From positions 3,720,001 through 3,784,000 of the forward strand of contig OZ257146.1 in assembly GCA_965279255.1 (NCBI GenBank): a stretch of 64,000 nt of DNA, given 5' to 3'. The position numbers and the translations under genes are program-made. This document shows, in pieces, positions 24,151-34,050 of this stretch; positions within the stretch are counted from its first letter, which is position 1; the number at the start of each line of letters is the position of its first letter. This DNA is from CAMFLJ01 sp965279255. GTDB lineage: Bacteria; Actinomycetota; Acidimicrobiia; Acidimicrobiales; Acidimicrobilacustridaceae. The notes under the pieces were generated by a model. It worked only from the letters and a program-made list of their open reading frames with translations, did not search any database and was not told the origin of the DNA.

Positions 24151-27100
24151 GTGAGCGACCCGGCCGAGACGACACCACCCGAGGGTGGCTGGATCCGTCG
24201 GCTCAGCCCGTATCTGCTGGCCCACCGCCGCAACGTGATCATCGCCCTGGCCGCCTCGGTGGTGGGCCAGGGTCTCTCGGCCCTCACCCCGGTGTTCGCC
24301 GCCGTGATCATCGACGACGGCATCACCGCCAAGAACCGCCCGGTGTGGCCGTGGCTGGTGGCCCTCGTGGTGGCCGGCCTGCTCTCGTTCGGCTGCGCGT
24401 TCCTGCGGCGCTGGATCGGCGGCCGGGTCAGCCTCGACGTGCAGTTCGACCTGCGCAACGCCATCTACGAGCGGCTGCAGCGCCTCGACTTCGCCGGCCA
24501 CGACCAGCTCCGCACCGGGCAGCTCGTGTCGCGTGCGTCCACCGACCTCGGCCTGGTGCAGGGGCTGCTCGCCTTCCTGCCGATCATGCTCGGCAACGTG
24601 GTGCTGCTCGTCATCGCCCTGGTGGTGATGGTGATCCTGTCGCCGCTGCTCACCCTGGTCGTGGTCGCCACGCTGCCCCTGCTGCTCGTGGTCTCGCTGC
24701 GGCTGAGGGGCAAGGTGTTCCCCGCCACGTGGGACGCCCAGCAGCGCGCCGGCGAGGTGGCGGGGGTGGTCGACGAGGCCGTCACCGGGGTGCGGGTCGT
24801 GAAGGGCTTCGGCCAGGAGGAGCGCGAGCTCGACCACCTGGCCGACGTGGCCACGGGCCTGTACTCGTCCCGGGCGCGGCTGGTGCGGCTGCAGGCGAAG
24901 TTCACCTCGACCCTCCAGGCCATCCCGACGCTGGCCCAGGTGGCGGTGCTGGCCCTCGGTGGCTGGCTGGCCCTGAACGGCGAGCTCACCCTCGGCGCCT
25001 TCCTGGCGTTCTCGTCGTACCTGGTGCAGCTGGTGTCGCCGGTGCGGATGCTGGCCGGCCTGTTCACCGTCGGGCAGCAGGCCCGGGCCGGCGCCGAGCG
25101 CATCCTCGACATCCTCGACGCCAACGCCGAGGTGGTCGACGCACCCGACGCCATCGAGATCCCCCCGGCCCGCGGTGAGGTGCGCTTCGAGGGCGTGCGC
25201 TTCGGGTACTCGCGCAGCGAGCCGGTGCTCGACGGGCTCGACCTCCATGTCGCCGCTGGCGAGGTGGTGGCCCTGGTCGGCACCAGTGGCTCGGGCAAGT
25301 CGACCGTCACCGCCCTGCTGCCCCGGTTCTACGACGTGGCCGAGGGCCGGGTCACCGTCGACGGCTACGACGTGCGCGACCTCACCCTCGAGTCGCTGCG
25401 GCGCCAGGTCGGCCTGGTCTTCGAGGACGCCTTCCTCTTCTCCGACACGGTGCGGGCCAACATCGCCTACGCCCGGCCCGACGCCACCGACGCCGAGGTC
25501 GAGGCGGCCGCCGCGGCCGCCGGTGCGTCGACGTTCGTGGCCGCGCTGCCCGAGGGCTACGAGACCGTCGTGGGCGAGCGGGGCGTCACCCTCTCGGGCG
25601 GGCAGCGCCAGCGCCTGGCCCTGGCCCGGGCGATCCTGACCGACCCCCGCATCCTGGTGCTCGACGACGCCACCTCGGCCGTCGACTCGGCCACCGAGGA
25701 GGCCATCCACGACACGCTGCGGGAGTTGATGGCCGACCGCACGACCATCCTGATCGCCCACCGCCGCTCGACCCTGCGCCTGGCCAGCCGCATCGTCGTG
25801 CTCGACGCCGGGCGGGTCGTGGCCGAGGGGAGCCACGAGGAGCTGCTCGAGTCGAGCCCGGTGTACCGCGACCTGTTTGCCGGCCCCGATGACGTCGACC
25901 TCACCGGCGGCGACGACGACCTCGACGGCGAGGGCCTCGGCGAGGTGGCCGAGCCCGTGCTCGTGGGCGCGGCGATCACCGAGTCGGCGTGGCCGGCCCT
26001 GGCCGACGACGACGTTCCGGTGGCCTCGGCCACCGTCGACGCGGGCGCCCGCATCGGCTCGCCGGGCGGTGGCGGAGGCGGGGGTGGCGGTCCGATGGGC
26101 ATGGCCCTCACGGCCACCCCGCAGATGATGGCGGCGCTGGCCACCCTGCCCCCTGCCGACGACCTGCCCGACGTCGACGTGGAGGCCGCCGCCGCCTCGG
26201 ACCCGCCGCCGTTCCTGGTGCGCCGGTTCGTGACGCCGTGGAGGCGGTGGCTGCTGTTCGGGCTCGGCCTCGTCGTGCTCGACACGATCCTCACCCTGCT
26301 CGGCCCCGCCCTCGTGCGGCGGGGCATCGACAGCGGCGTCACCGTCGACGACCCGTCGGGCCTGTGGACCTCGGTGGCGCTGTTCGCCGTCGTCGGCCTC
26401 GTCGACTGGGGTGTCGTGTGGGCCTACACGGTGGTCACCGGGCGCACCGCCGAGCGGGCCCTGTTCGCCCTGCGGGTGAAGATCTTCGGGCACCTACAGC
26501 GGCTCAGCCTCGACTACTACGACGCCGAGCTCGACGGCCGGATCATGACCCGCATGACCACCGACGTGGAGGCCCTGTCACAGCTGGTGCAGACCGGGCT
26601 CATCAACGGCGTGGTCGGCATCTTCACGTGCATCGGCGTCTTCGTGTTCCTGATCGTGCTGTCGCCGCCGCTCGCCGCGGTGACCGCGCTGGTGCTGCCC
26701 CCGCTGATCCTCGCCACCTGGTGGTACCGCCGGCAGTCGTCGCGGGCCTACGCCAAGGCCCGTGAGGCCATCGCCGACGTGAACGCCAACCTGCAGGAGA
26801 GCCTGTCGGGCGTCCGGGTCGCCCAGGCCTACGTGCGCGAGGGCCGCAACATCAGCGGGTTCCGGTCGGTCAACAGCCGCTACCTCGGGCACCGCCTCGA
26901 CGCCCAGAAGCTCGTGGCCATGTACTTCCCGTTCGTGCTGCTGCTCTCCGACCTGGCCACCGCGCTGGTGCTCGGGGCGGGCGCCGCGTTCGAGTCGCGC
27001 GGCATCGTCACCGCCGGCACGGTGATTGCCTTCCTGCTCTACCTCAACCAGTTCTTCTCGCCGATCCAGCAGTTGTCGCAGGTGCTCGACACCTGGCAGC

Positions 27101-27957
27101 AGGCCACCGCCTCGATCGAGAAGATCGAGGAGCTGCTCGACACGCCCGAGGGCACGCCGGCGCCGGCCCACCCGGTCGCCGTCGGTCGCCTTCGGGGCGA
27201 GGTCGAGCTCCACGACGTGCACTTCGGCTACGCCGGCGCGGCGGGGGCCGAGGCCCTGGCCGGGGTCGACCTTCGGGTGGCACCGGGCGAGAGGGTGGCC
27301 CTCGTGGGCGAGACCGGCGCCGGCAAGTCGACCATCGTGAAGCTGCTCGCCCGCTTCTACGACCCGACGTCGGGCTCGGTGGCGGTCGACGGCGTCAACC
27401 TACGCGACATCGACCTCGACGGCTTCCGCCGCCAGCTCGGCGTGGTGCCGCAGGAGGCCTTCCTGTTCACCGGCACCGTGCGCGACAACATCGCCTACGG
27501 CCGGCCCGACTCCGACGAGGCCGAGGTCGAGGCGGCCGCTCGGGCCGTCGGCGCCCACGACTTCATCGCCTCGCTGCCCCTCGGCTACCGCACGCCGGTG
27601 AGCGAGCGGGGCCGGTCGCTGTCGTCCGGCCAGCGCCAGCTCATCGCCCTGGCCCGGGCCCGGCTGGTCGACCCGGCCATCCTCCTGCTCGACGAGGCGA
27701 CCTCGCAGCTCGACCTGGCCAGCGAGGCCCGGGTGCAACGGGCCATGGACGCGGCGGCGTCAGGCCGCACCACGATCCTCGTGGCCCACCGCCTGCCCAC
27801 GGCCCGCCAGGCCGACCGCATCGTGGTGATCGACGACGGCCGCATCGCCGAGCAGGGCTCCCACGACGAGCTGCTGGCTCGCGACGGCCGCTACGCCGAG
27901 CTGTGGCGGGCCTTCGCCAGCACCGGCGGCGAGGCCGACACCCCTGTGCCCGCCTGA
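24151..27957 (+). CDS. fused two-half ABC exporter (heterodimer type)
   Basis: 1268 residues: TMD1 (about 25-310), NBD1 (345-580), an acidic/glycine-rich linker with a run of nine Gly (near 640), TMD2 (705-985), NBD2 (1015-1250). NBD1 has Walker A GTSGSGKST, signature LSGGQRQ, but Walker B ends LVLDDATS with Asp for the catalytic Glu. NBD2 has GETGAGKST, signature LSSGQRQ and a normal LLLDEATS. So ATP site 1 (NBD1 Walker motifs plus NBD2 signature) is degenerate and site 2 is competent, exactly as in TM287/288- and LmrCD-type multidrug exporters, here on one chain. GTG start follows TAGCCT by seven bases. Substrate unknown. Confidence 0.93.
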   Translation: MSDPAETTPPEGGWIRRLSPYLLAHRRNVIIALAASVVGQGLSALTPVFAAVIIDDGITAKNRPVWPWLVALVVAGLLSFGCAFLRRWIGGRVSLDVQFDLRNAIYERLQRLDFAGHDQLRTGQLVSRASTDLGLVQGLLAFLPIMLGNVVLLVIALVVMVILSPLLTLVVVATLPLLLVVSLRLRGKVFPATWDAQQRAGEVAGVVDEAVTGVRVVKGFGQEERELDHLADVATGLYSSRARLVRLQAKFTSTLQAIPTLAQVAVLALGGWLALNGELTLGAFLAFSSYLVQLVSPVRMLAGLFTVGQQARAGAERILDILDANAEVVDAPDAIEIPPARGEVRFEGVRFGYSRSEPVLDGLDLHVAAGEVVALVGTSGSGKSTVTALLPRFYDVAEGRVTVDGYDVRDLTLESLRRQVGLVFEDAFLFSDTVRANIAYARPDATDAEVEAAAAAAGASTFVAALPEGYETVVGERGVTLSGGQRQRLALARAILTDPRILVLDDATSAVDSATEEAIHDTLRELMADRTTILIAHRRSTLRLASRIVVLDAGRVVAEGSHEELLESSPVYRDLFAGPDDVDLTGGDDDLDGEGLGEVAEPVLVGAAITESAWPALADDDVPVASATVDAGARIGSPGGGGGGGGGPMGMALTATPQMMAALATLPPADDLPDVDVEAAAASDPPPFLVRRFVTPWRRWLLFGLGLVVLDTILTLLGPALVRRGIDSGVTVDDPSGLWTSVALFAVVGLVDWGVVWAYTVVTGRTAERALFALRVKIFGHLQRLSLDYYDAELDGRIMTRMTTDVEALSQLVQTGLINGVVGIFTCIGVFVFLIVLSPPLAAVTALVLPPLILATWWYRRQSSRAYAKAREAIADVNANLQESLSGVRVAQAYVREGRNISGFRSVNSRYLGHRLDAQKLVAMYFPFVLLLSDLATALVLGAGAAFESRGIVTAGTVIAFLLYLNQFFSPIQQLSQVLDTWQQATASIEKIEELLDTPEGTPAPAHPVAVGRLRGEVELHDVHFGYAGAAGAEALAGVDLRVAPGERVALVGETGAGKSTIVKLLARFYDPTSGSVAVDGVNLRDIDLDGFRRQLGVVPQEAFLFTGTVRDNIAYGRPDSDEAEVEAAARAVGAHDFIASLPLGYRTPVSERGRSLSSGQRQLIALARARLVDPAILLLDEATSQLDLASEARVQRAMDAAASGRTTILVAHRLPTARQADRIVVIDDGRIAEQGSHDELLARDGRYAELWRAFASTGGEADTPVPA

Positions 27958-27964
27958 CGGGCTG

Positions 27965-28447
27965 CTATCCGGCGGCCTCGTCGAGCTCGCGCCAGTAGTA
28001 GAGGGCGCGCTCGCCGGTGTCGGGCTCGACCCCCGACCAGCCGTGGCGCTCGTAGAAGCGCCGGGCGTCGACGTCGGGCTCGTCGACGTTGATCTCGACC
28101 AGCGACACCTGCCGGGCCCGGGCCTCGGTCTCGACGGCGGCCAGCAGGCGGGTGCCGATCCCCTGGCTGCGGAGGTCGGGCCGCACGTAGAGCTCGTCGA
28201 GCAGCGCGACCGGGCCGGGGTACCAGACGTTGGGGCGGGTGGTCACGAGGCCGACGCCGACGGCGGGGTCGCCGGCGAGCACGGCGAAGGTCTCGGGCCC
28301 GGCCAGCAGGCCCTCCAACCGGGCGGCGAGCACCTCGGCCCCGGGTGACGGCGTGTCGTACTCGAGGTTGAAGTCGTGGAGGAGCTGGGCGACCTCGGCG
28401 GCGTCGGTGGGGCCGGCGAGGCGCACGACGGCATCGGTGGGAGCCAT
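27965..28447 (-). CDS. GNAT-family N-acetyltransferase
   Basis: 160 residues with the GNAT fold: strand pair around PAVGVGLVTTRPNVWYPGPVALLDELYV, then acetyl-CoA motif A in VRPDLRSQGIGTRLLAAVE (R/Q-x-x-G-x-G/A), and a C-terminal DARRFYERHGW. Substrate not predictable. It converges with the ABC exporter, its stop lying seven bases beyond. The ATG follows TAGGGT by six bases, a leaderless start. Confidence 0.88.
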   Translation of the reverse strand: MAPTDAVVRLAGPTDAAEVAQLLHDFNLEYDTPSPGAEVLAARLEGLLAGPETFAVLAGDPAVGVGLVTTRPNVWYPGPVALLDELYVRPDLRSQGIGTRLLAAVETEARARQVSLVEINVDEPDVDARRFYERHGWSGVEPDTGERALYYWRELDEAAG

Positions 28448-28480
28448 CCGCGGACCCTACGGCCCCCGCCCGGCGATCGC

Positions 28481-28512
28481 CGAGGGAGGCGCCATCCCCA
28501 GCGCCTCCCTCG
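28481..28512. terminator. 12-bp inverted repeat
   Basis: CGAGGGAGGCGC and GCGCCTCCCTCG around an 8-base loop, between ino1 and the GNAT gene. No T-tract. An imperfect second hairpin (GGAGT...ACTCC) lies near 28573-28594. Termination is a guess. Confidence 0.4.
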
Positions 28513-28656
28513 TCGTGCACCCGTTGGTGTCCGGGCCCCGGTGGCGGTGCGGTCGCACCGTCACCGGCCCGGGCAGGAGTCATGGAACTCCTCCGGCCTG
28601 GGATGCAGCTCACGTCCGCCTGTGAGTTCGCGAGGAGCTCGGGATCCCCCCAGGCG

Positions 28657-28710
28657 CGCAACTGGCCGGCACCCCGTGTCGTCGTTGACGCGTGATGCCG
28701 GCCAGTTGCG
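28657..28710 (-). terminator. long inverted repeat after ino1
   Basis: 15-bp arms CGCAACTGGCCGGCA and TGCCGGCCAGTTGCG with a 24-base loop, starting 12 bases past the ino1 stop. Stable hairpin without a U-run, typical of high-GC 3' ends. Confidence 0.55.
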
Positions 28711-28721
28711 AGCGAACTGGG

Positions 28722-30026
<1,305 letters not shown>

Positions 30027-30067
30027 GGGCACGAGGGTAGGGGTTGCTTCACGGTGGAGTCAGTCAG

Positions 30068-30082
30068 TTCAGGAACACTGAA
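30068..30082. promoter_or_regulatory. TTCAG-N5-CTGAA dyad before the exporter
   Basis: TTCAG-GAACA-CTGAA, a perfect dyad containing a LysR-type T-N11-A core, 68 bases upstream of the MFS start and 42 bases upstream of ino1. The same dyad stands before the LysR gene at 31979. Confidence 0.6.
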
Positions 30083-30149
30083 ATGAGGGCGCGCCGGTCG
30101 CCTCCGCCGTTCCCGGGACCGGCCGGGGTCGCGGGTGTAGACAACTGCC

Positions 30150-31793
30150 ATGAAGAAGTGGGGACCGCTCGTCATCCTGGCCGCGGCGCAGTTCGTGATG
30201 GTGCTCGACCAGGCCGTCATGAACGTGTCGATCAGCCAGCTCGTCACCGACTTCGACACCACCGTCACCACCATCCAGGGCGTCATCACCCTGTACTCGC
30301 TGATGATGGCGATGCTGATGCTCACCGGCGGGAAGATCGGCGACATCATCGGGCGGCGGCGGGCCTTCGCCATCGGCCTCGTGATCTACGGCTGCGGCTC
30401 GGCCCTCACCGCCGTCTCGCAGTCGGTGCCCCAGCTGGCCTTCGGCTGGTCGATCCTCGAGGGCATCGGCGCCGCGCTCGTGCTGCCCGCCCTCGCCGCC
30501 CTCATCGCCGGCAACTACGAGGGCCGCGACCGCGCCGGCGCCTACGCCGTCATCGGTGGCGTGGCCGGTGCCGGCATCGCCGTCGGCCCCATCCTCGGCG
30601 GCTGGGCCACCACCGAGCTCTCGTGGCGGGTCGTGTTCGTCGGCGAGGTCGTGCTCGTGCTGCTCATCCTCGCCGGGCTGCGGATGCTCACCGACGCCCC
30701 CGGGCCCGAGAAGAAGCCGAAGCTCGACTACCTCGGCGCCGTGCTCTCGGCGGCCGGCCTCGGCCTCATCGTCTACGCCATGCTCCAGGCCAGCATCTGG
30801 GGCTGGCTCGAGCCCAAGGACTCGCCGGTCACGCCGTTCGGCTTCGCCCTCACCCCGTTCGTGATCGCGGCCGGCGGCCTGGTGCTCTGGCTCTTCGTGA
30901 AGTGGCAGCACCGGCGCGAGGCCACCGGCACCGACCCGCTCGTGCACATCGCACTGTTCCGCATCACCCCGCTGCGGGCCGGGCTCCAGGCGATGCTGTC
31001 GCAGAACCTCATCCTCATGGGCGTGTTCTTCACCATCCCGCTCTACCTGCAGCTGGTGCTGGGCTTCGACGCCCTCGAGACCGGCGTCAAGATGCTGCCG
31101 GTGTCGGTGGCGATGTTCGCGGCGTCGGTGGCCGGCTCTCGCCTGGCGCTGAAGTACTCGACCCGCTCGATCGTGCGCAGCGGCCTGTCGGTCATCCTCG
31201 TGGCCGCGCTCCTGTTGCTGTGGACCATCCAGCCGTCGCTGCGGGGCCTCGGGTTCGCCACCGCCATGGCCCTGCTGGGCCTGGGCATGGGCCTCATCGC
31301 CTCGCAGGTCGGCAACGTCGTGCAGTCGTCGGTCGACGCCTCCGGTCGCAGCGAGGCCGGTGGCCTCCAGTACACCTCGCAGCAGCTGGGCTCGGCGGTG
31401 GGCGTCGCCCTCATCGGGGCGATCGTGCTGTCGGGGCTGACCGCCACGTTCCTCGACAAGATCGAGAGCGATCCGCGCATCAACGATCAGGTCGAGCAGC
31501 AGGCGACCATCGCCGTGCAGGGCGGCATCAGCTTCGTCTCGACCGACACCGTCGAGCAGGCCGTCACCGACGCCGGGCTCCCGCCCGACCAGGTCGCCGC
31601 CATCACCGAGAACTACGCCGACTCGCAGCTGGTGGCGCTGAAGGTCGGCCTGCTGGCCAGCGCCTTCATCGCCCTCGGCGCCCTGGCGATGACCGGCGGC
31701 CTGCCGAGCAGGAGGCCCACACCCGAGGACCCCGGCGGACTGGGCGACGTCGACGGCCCCGATCAGGACCTCGCCGCCGACCCCGCCAGCTGA
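30150..31793 (+). CDS. MFS drug/metabolite exporter, DHA2 (14-TM) family
   Basis: 547 residues with about 14 hydrophobic helices. Motif A between TM2 and TM3 is GGKIGDIIGRRRAFAIG, motif C in TM5 is VIGGVAGAGIAVGPILGGW, and the N-terminus carries LDQAVMNVSI, the DHA2 signature region. This places it with EmrB/QacA-type proton antiporters. An extended acidic loop/C-terminal region (after QVEQQATIAV) is cytoplasmic tail-like. A LysR gene lies 214 bases downstream and shares an upstream dyad, suggesting local control. Substrate unknown. Confidence 0.9.
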   Translation: MKKWGPLVILAAAQFVMVLDQAVMNVSISQLVTDFDTTVTTIQGVITLYSLMMAMLMLTGGKIGDIIGRRRAFAIGLVIYGCGSALTAVSQSVPQLAFGWSILEGIGAALVLPALAALIAGNYEGRDRAGAYAVIGGVAGAGIAVGPILGGWATTELSWRVVFVGEVVLVLLILAGLRMLTDAPGPEKKPKLDYLGAVLSAAGLGLIVYAMLQASIWGWLEPKDSPVTPFGFALTPFVIAAGGLVLWLFVKWQHRREATGTDPLVHIALFRITPLRAGLQAMLSQNLILMGVFFTIPLYLQLVLGFDALETGVKMLPVSVAMFAASVAGSRLALKYSTRSIVRSGLSVILVAALLLLWTIQPSLRGLGFATAMALLGLGMGLIASQVGNVVQSSVDASGRSEAGGLQYTSQQLGSAVGVALIGAIVLSGLTATFLDKIESDPRINDQVEQQATIAVQGGISFVSTDTVEQAVTDAGLPPDQVAAITENYADSQLVALKVGLLASAFIALGALAMTGGLPSRRPTPEDPGGLGDVDGPDQDLAADPAS

Positions 31794-31826
31794 CGCAGCG
31801 CACCTTCTGACGCCACGCACCACCCC

Positions 31827-31937
31827 GTGAGAGCCAGGGTGACCGTTTCGGTCACCACCGGTCTCGCCGGGCGGGGCCCAGGTCGGCCACGAGAGCGAGG
31901 ATGACCGTTTCGGTCGCCATCGGTCTCGCCGGGCGGG
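31827..31937. repeat. imperfect 50-base direct repeat carrying TGACCG dyads
   Basis: Two copies 62 bases apart share TGACCGTTTCGGTC and CGGTCTCGCCGGGCGG. In copy 1 GGTGACCG-TTT-CGGTCACC (31838-31856) is a perfect 8-bp dyad; copy 2 (31902-31916) is slightly degenerate. It lies between the exporter and LysR genes. Could be a duplicated operator (the symmetry suits a TetR-type protein) or weak terminators. Confidence 0.6.
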
Positions 31938-31977
31938 TGATGCTGAATCCGGACGTGCCGAACGGATGGCGGGGATC

Positions 31978-31994
31978 GTTCAGGGTTGCTGAAC
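31978..31994 (+). promoter_or_regulatory. TTCAG-N5-CTGAA dyad before lysR
   Basis: GTTCAG-GGTTG-CTGAAC, six-base arms, followed immediately by TACCTT (31995-32000), the probable -10 of the leaderless LysR gene. Binding here would block or position RNA polymerase; autoregulation is expected for LysR proteins. Confidence 0.6.
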
Positions 31995-32007
31995 TACCTT
32001 CGGCGGG

Positions 32008-32892
32008 GTGCCGGAGATCGACCCGCCGCTGCCCGCCCTCACCGTCCCGCAGCTGAGCTACCTGGTGGCGGTGGCGTCGCACGCCACGTTCTCGGAGGCG
32101 GCCGCGTCGCTGGGCGTCACCACCTCGGCGCTGTCCCAGGGCCTGTCGGAGCTCGAGCGGCGGGTGGGCGTCGACCTGTTCGAGCGCGTCGGGCGCCGCC
32201 AGGTGCTGCGGCCCGAAGCCGAGGAGGTGCTCGCCTACGCCCGCCGGGTCGTGGCCGACACCCGTGACCTGGCCCGATGGGCCGCCAGCGCCCGGGCCGG
32301 CACCACCGGGCGCTTGCGGGTGGGGATGATCGACGCCGCCGCGGTGGCCCACTTCCCGGCCCAGCTGCGGGCGTTCCGCAAGGCCAACCCCGAGGTCGAG
32401 CTGCGCCTCGTCGTGGCCCCGTCGGGCGAGCTGCTCGACCAGCTGCGGGCCGGGGCGCTCGACGTCGCCGTCGTGGTGGAACCGCCGTCCGACAGCGCGG
32501 CCGACGGGCTCGACCTGCTGCCGCTGCTGGAGGAGCCGCTCGTGGTGGTGGCGCCCGAGGGCCGCGAAGTCGGCCCGCCGGGGGAGTGGGGGCCGTGGGT
32601 GCTCTTCCCCCGGGGCTCGCACACCCGGGCCACCATCGAGCGCGAGCTGCGGGGCCTCGGTGCGCCGGTCGAGGTCGTCGCCGAGTCGCACCAGCCCGAG
32701 GTCCTGCGGGAGATGGCCCGCCTCGGCGTGGGCTGGACCGTGTTGCCCGAGGCCCAGGCCCGCGCCGGGCGCGGCCGAGGTGGCAAGGGCGTCGGTCGGG
32801 CCCTCACCACCCGCCGCCTCGTGGTGGCGAGGCGGGCCGGCCGGGTCGACCAACCCGCCGCCGACCACTTCGTCGCCGCCCTACGGGCCTGA
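32008..32892 (+). CDS. LysR-family transcriptional regulator
   Basis: 294 residues. N-terminal winged HTH: LSYLVAVASHATFSEAAASLGVTTSALSQGLSELERRVGVDLFERVGRR. A linker helix and a periplasmic-binding-like effector domain follow (GRLRVGMIDAAAVAHFPAQLRAFRKANPEVELRL). GTG start follows TACCTT by seven bases. The identical dyads at 31978 and 30068 make the neighbouring exporter its likeliest target; the co-inducer is unknown. The 3' end overlaps the convergent membrane-protein gene by 12 bases. Confidence 0.9.
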   Translation: MPEIDPPLPALTVPQLSYLVAVASHATFSEAAASLGVTTSALSQGLSELERRVGVDLFERVGRRQVLRPEAEEVLAYARRVVADTRDLARWAASARAGTTGRLRVGMIDAAAVAHFPAQLRAFRKANPEVELRLVVAPSGELLDQLRAGALDVAVVVEPPSDSAADGLDLLPLLEEPLVVVAPEGREVGPPGEWGPWVLFPRGSHTRATIERELRGLGAPVEVVAESHQPEVLREMARLGVGWTVLPEAQARAGRGRGGKGVGRALTTRRLVVARRAGRVDQPAADHFVAALRA

Positions 32893-34050
32893 GCCGGTCG
32901 CGGTCGTCGCGGTCGTCTGATCGCTGTCGGAGTCCGAGCTGACCCAGAGGACCGGTGCCAGATCCGAGGGAACCGCAGAGGGGAAGAGCGCGGTCTGCCA
33001 GGGCGTGTCGGGAAGGACCTCGAGGAGAGTGGTGCGTGCCATCGCCTCGCTGGTGCTCACTGCGTCGGTGAAGTAGAGCCGGTGCTCCCAGTCGCTCTCG
33101 GTCCACACGAGCACGTGGTGTCGGTTGCCGTCGAGGTCGGTCTGCGTGGTGAGCACCCCCTCGTGCCCCCTGACGGTGGTGGCCGTACCGGTCGGCAGTG
33201 AATACGGCTGGCCCAGGATCTGCTTCGACCGGAGCTGGAACGTGTTCGTCGGCAGGCCCTCGACGGTCAGGGTCGAGACGACCTCCACGCCGAACACGCT
33301 CCGGACGAAGGTTCGGCCGTCCCGGACGAGGCCGAGCCGGAACCGAGGCTCCGCCGAGGGGTCGCCGTTGGACAAGGTCCGATCGACGTAGGTGCCCATC
33401 GTGTCCTCGTAGACGGGCTGCACCTTCTCGACGATGGAGCGCATCGTGGCCACGGTGGTGTCCGACGCTCTCTCACCGGTGATGCCGATCGACACCTCCG
33501 CCATGTACCCGGGTGCGACCACCCAGCGGATCGAAGGGTTCACGGAGGGCGCCAGCCGTAGCTCCGCCGCGTGGCCGGCGACCTCGATCGGCTCCCACGG
33601 TCCTGGCTCCTCGTCGGTCGGTCCCGGACGGACCGAGAAGATCGCCGGTTCGACCGTGGTCTGGCCCACGAAGAGGAGATTCGGATCGAAGAGCCTCAGC
33701 CCGTAGGAGCGGCCGAGGTCCCAGGTCATCACGGAGATCGTGAGTCCGGGATCGACGGGAGCCAGCAGAGGCGGACCATCCGTCGGGACGGTCGGGCGGG
33801 TGTCGACGTAGGGGGTGCTGCCCTGGTCGGTGGGGCGGAGGGCGAGGCCGACGATGCCGGCGATCAGCACGAGGGCGGCCGCGGCGGCGACCCAGGTCGC
33901 CCGGCGGGCCCGGCGCCGATGGGCGACGCGGCCCCGGATCAGCGCGAGCCCGTCGTCGGGTGCAGCCACGCGTTCGGCCTCGGTGGCCAGCACAGCGGCG
34001 AGGCGTTGCTCGAAGGCGTCGAACGACTCGGTCGTCGGGGTGGTGGTCAT
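32881..34050 (-). CDS. membrane-anchored partner of ECF sigma factor
   Basis: 389 residues. A cytoplasmic N-terminal 45 residues (FEQRLAAVLATEAERV) are followed by a basic stretch and one membrane helix (about 50-70, TWVAAAAALVLIAGIVGLAL), then a roughly 310-residue extracytoplasmic domain without a recognised fold. ATG overlaps the sigma-factor stop (ATGA), the standard layout for anti-sigma factors, but the N-terminal part lacks the HxxxCxxC zinc motif. It may be a non-ZAS anti-sigma or a secreted-domain effector co-expressed with the sigma factor. The tail is Ser/Thr/Asp-rich. Confidence 0.7.
   Translation of the reverse strand: MTTTPTTESFDAFEQRLAAVLATEAERVAAPDDGLALIRGRVAHRRRARRATWVAAAAALVLIAGIVGLALRPTDQGSTPYVDTRPTVPTDGPPLLAPVDPGLTISVMTWDLGRSYGLRLFDPNLLFVGQTTVEPAIFSVRPGPTDEEPGPWEPIEVAGHAAELRLAPSVNPSIRWVVAPGYMAEVSIGITGERASDTTVATMRSIVEKVQPVYEDTMGTYVDRTLSNGDPSAEPRFRLGLVRDGRTFVRSVFGVEVVSTLTVEGLPTNTFQLRSKQILGQPYSLPTGTATTVRGHEGVLTTQTDLDGNRHHVLVWTESDWEHRLYFTDAVSTSEAMARTTLLEVLPDTPWQTALFPSAVPSDLAPVLWVSSDSDSDQTTATTATGSGP

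Noticed and set aside
24016..26493. 825-codon frame on the - strand opposite the ABC exporter
   Set aside because: His/Gly/Gln-rich shadow of a clearly coding strand, and it runs through the cold-shock terminator.
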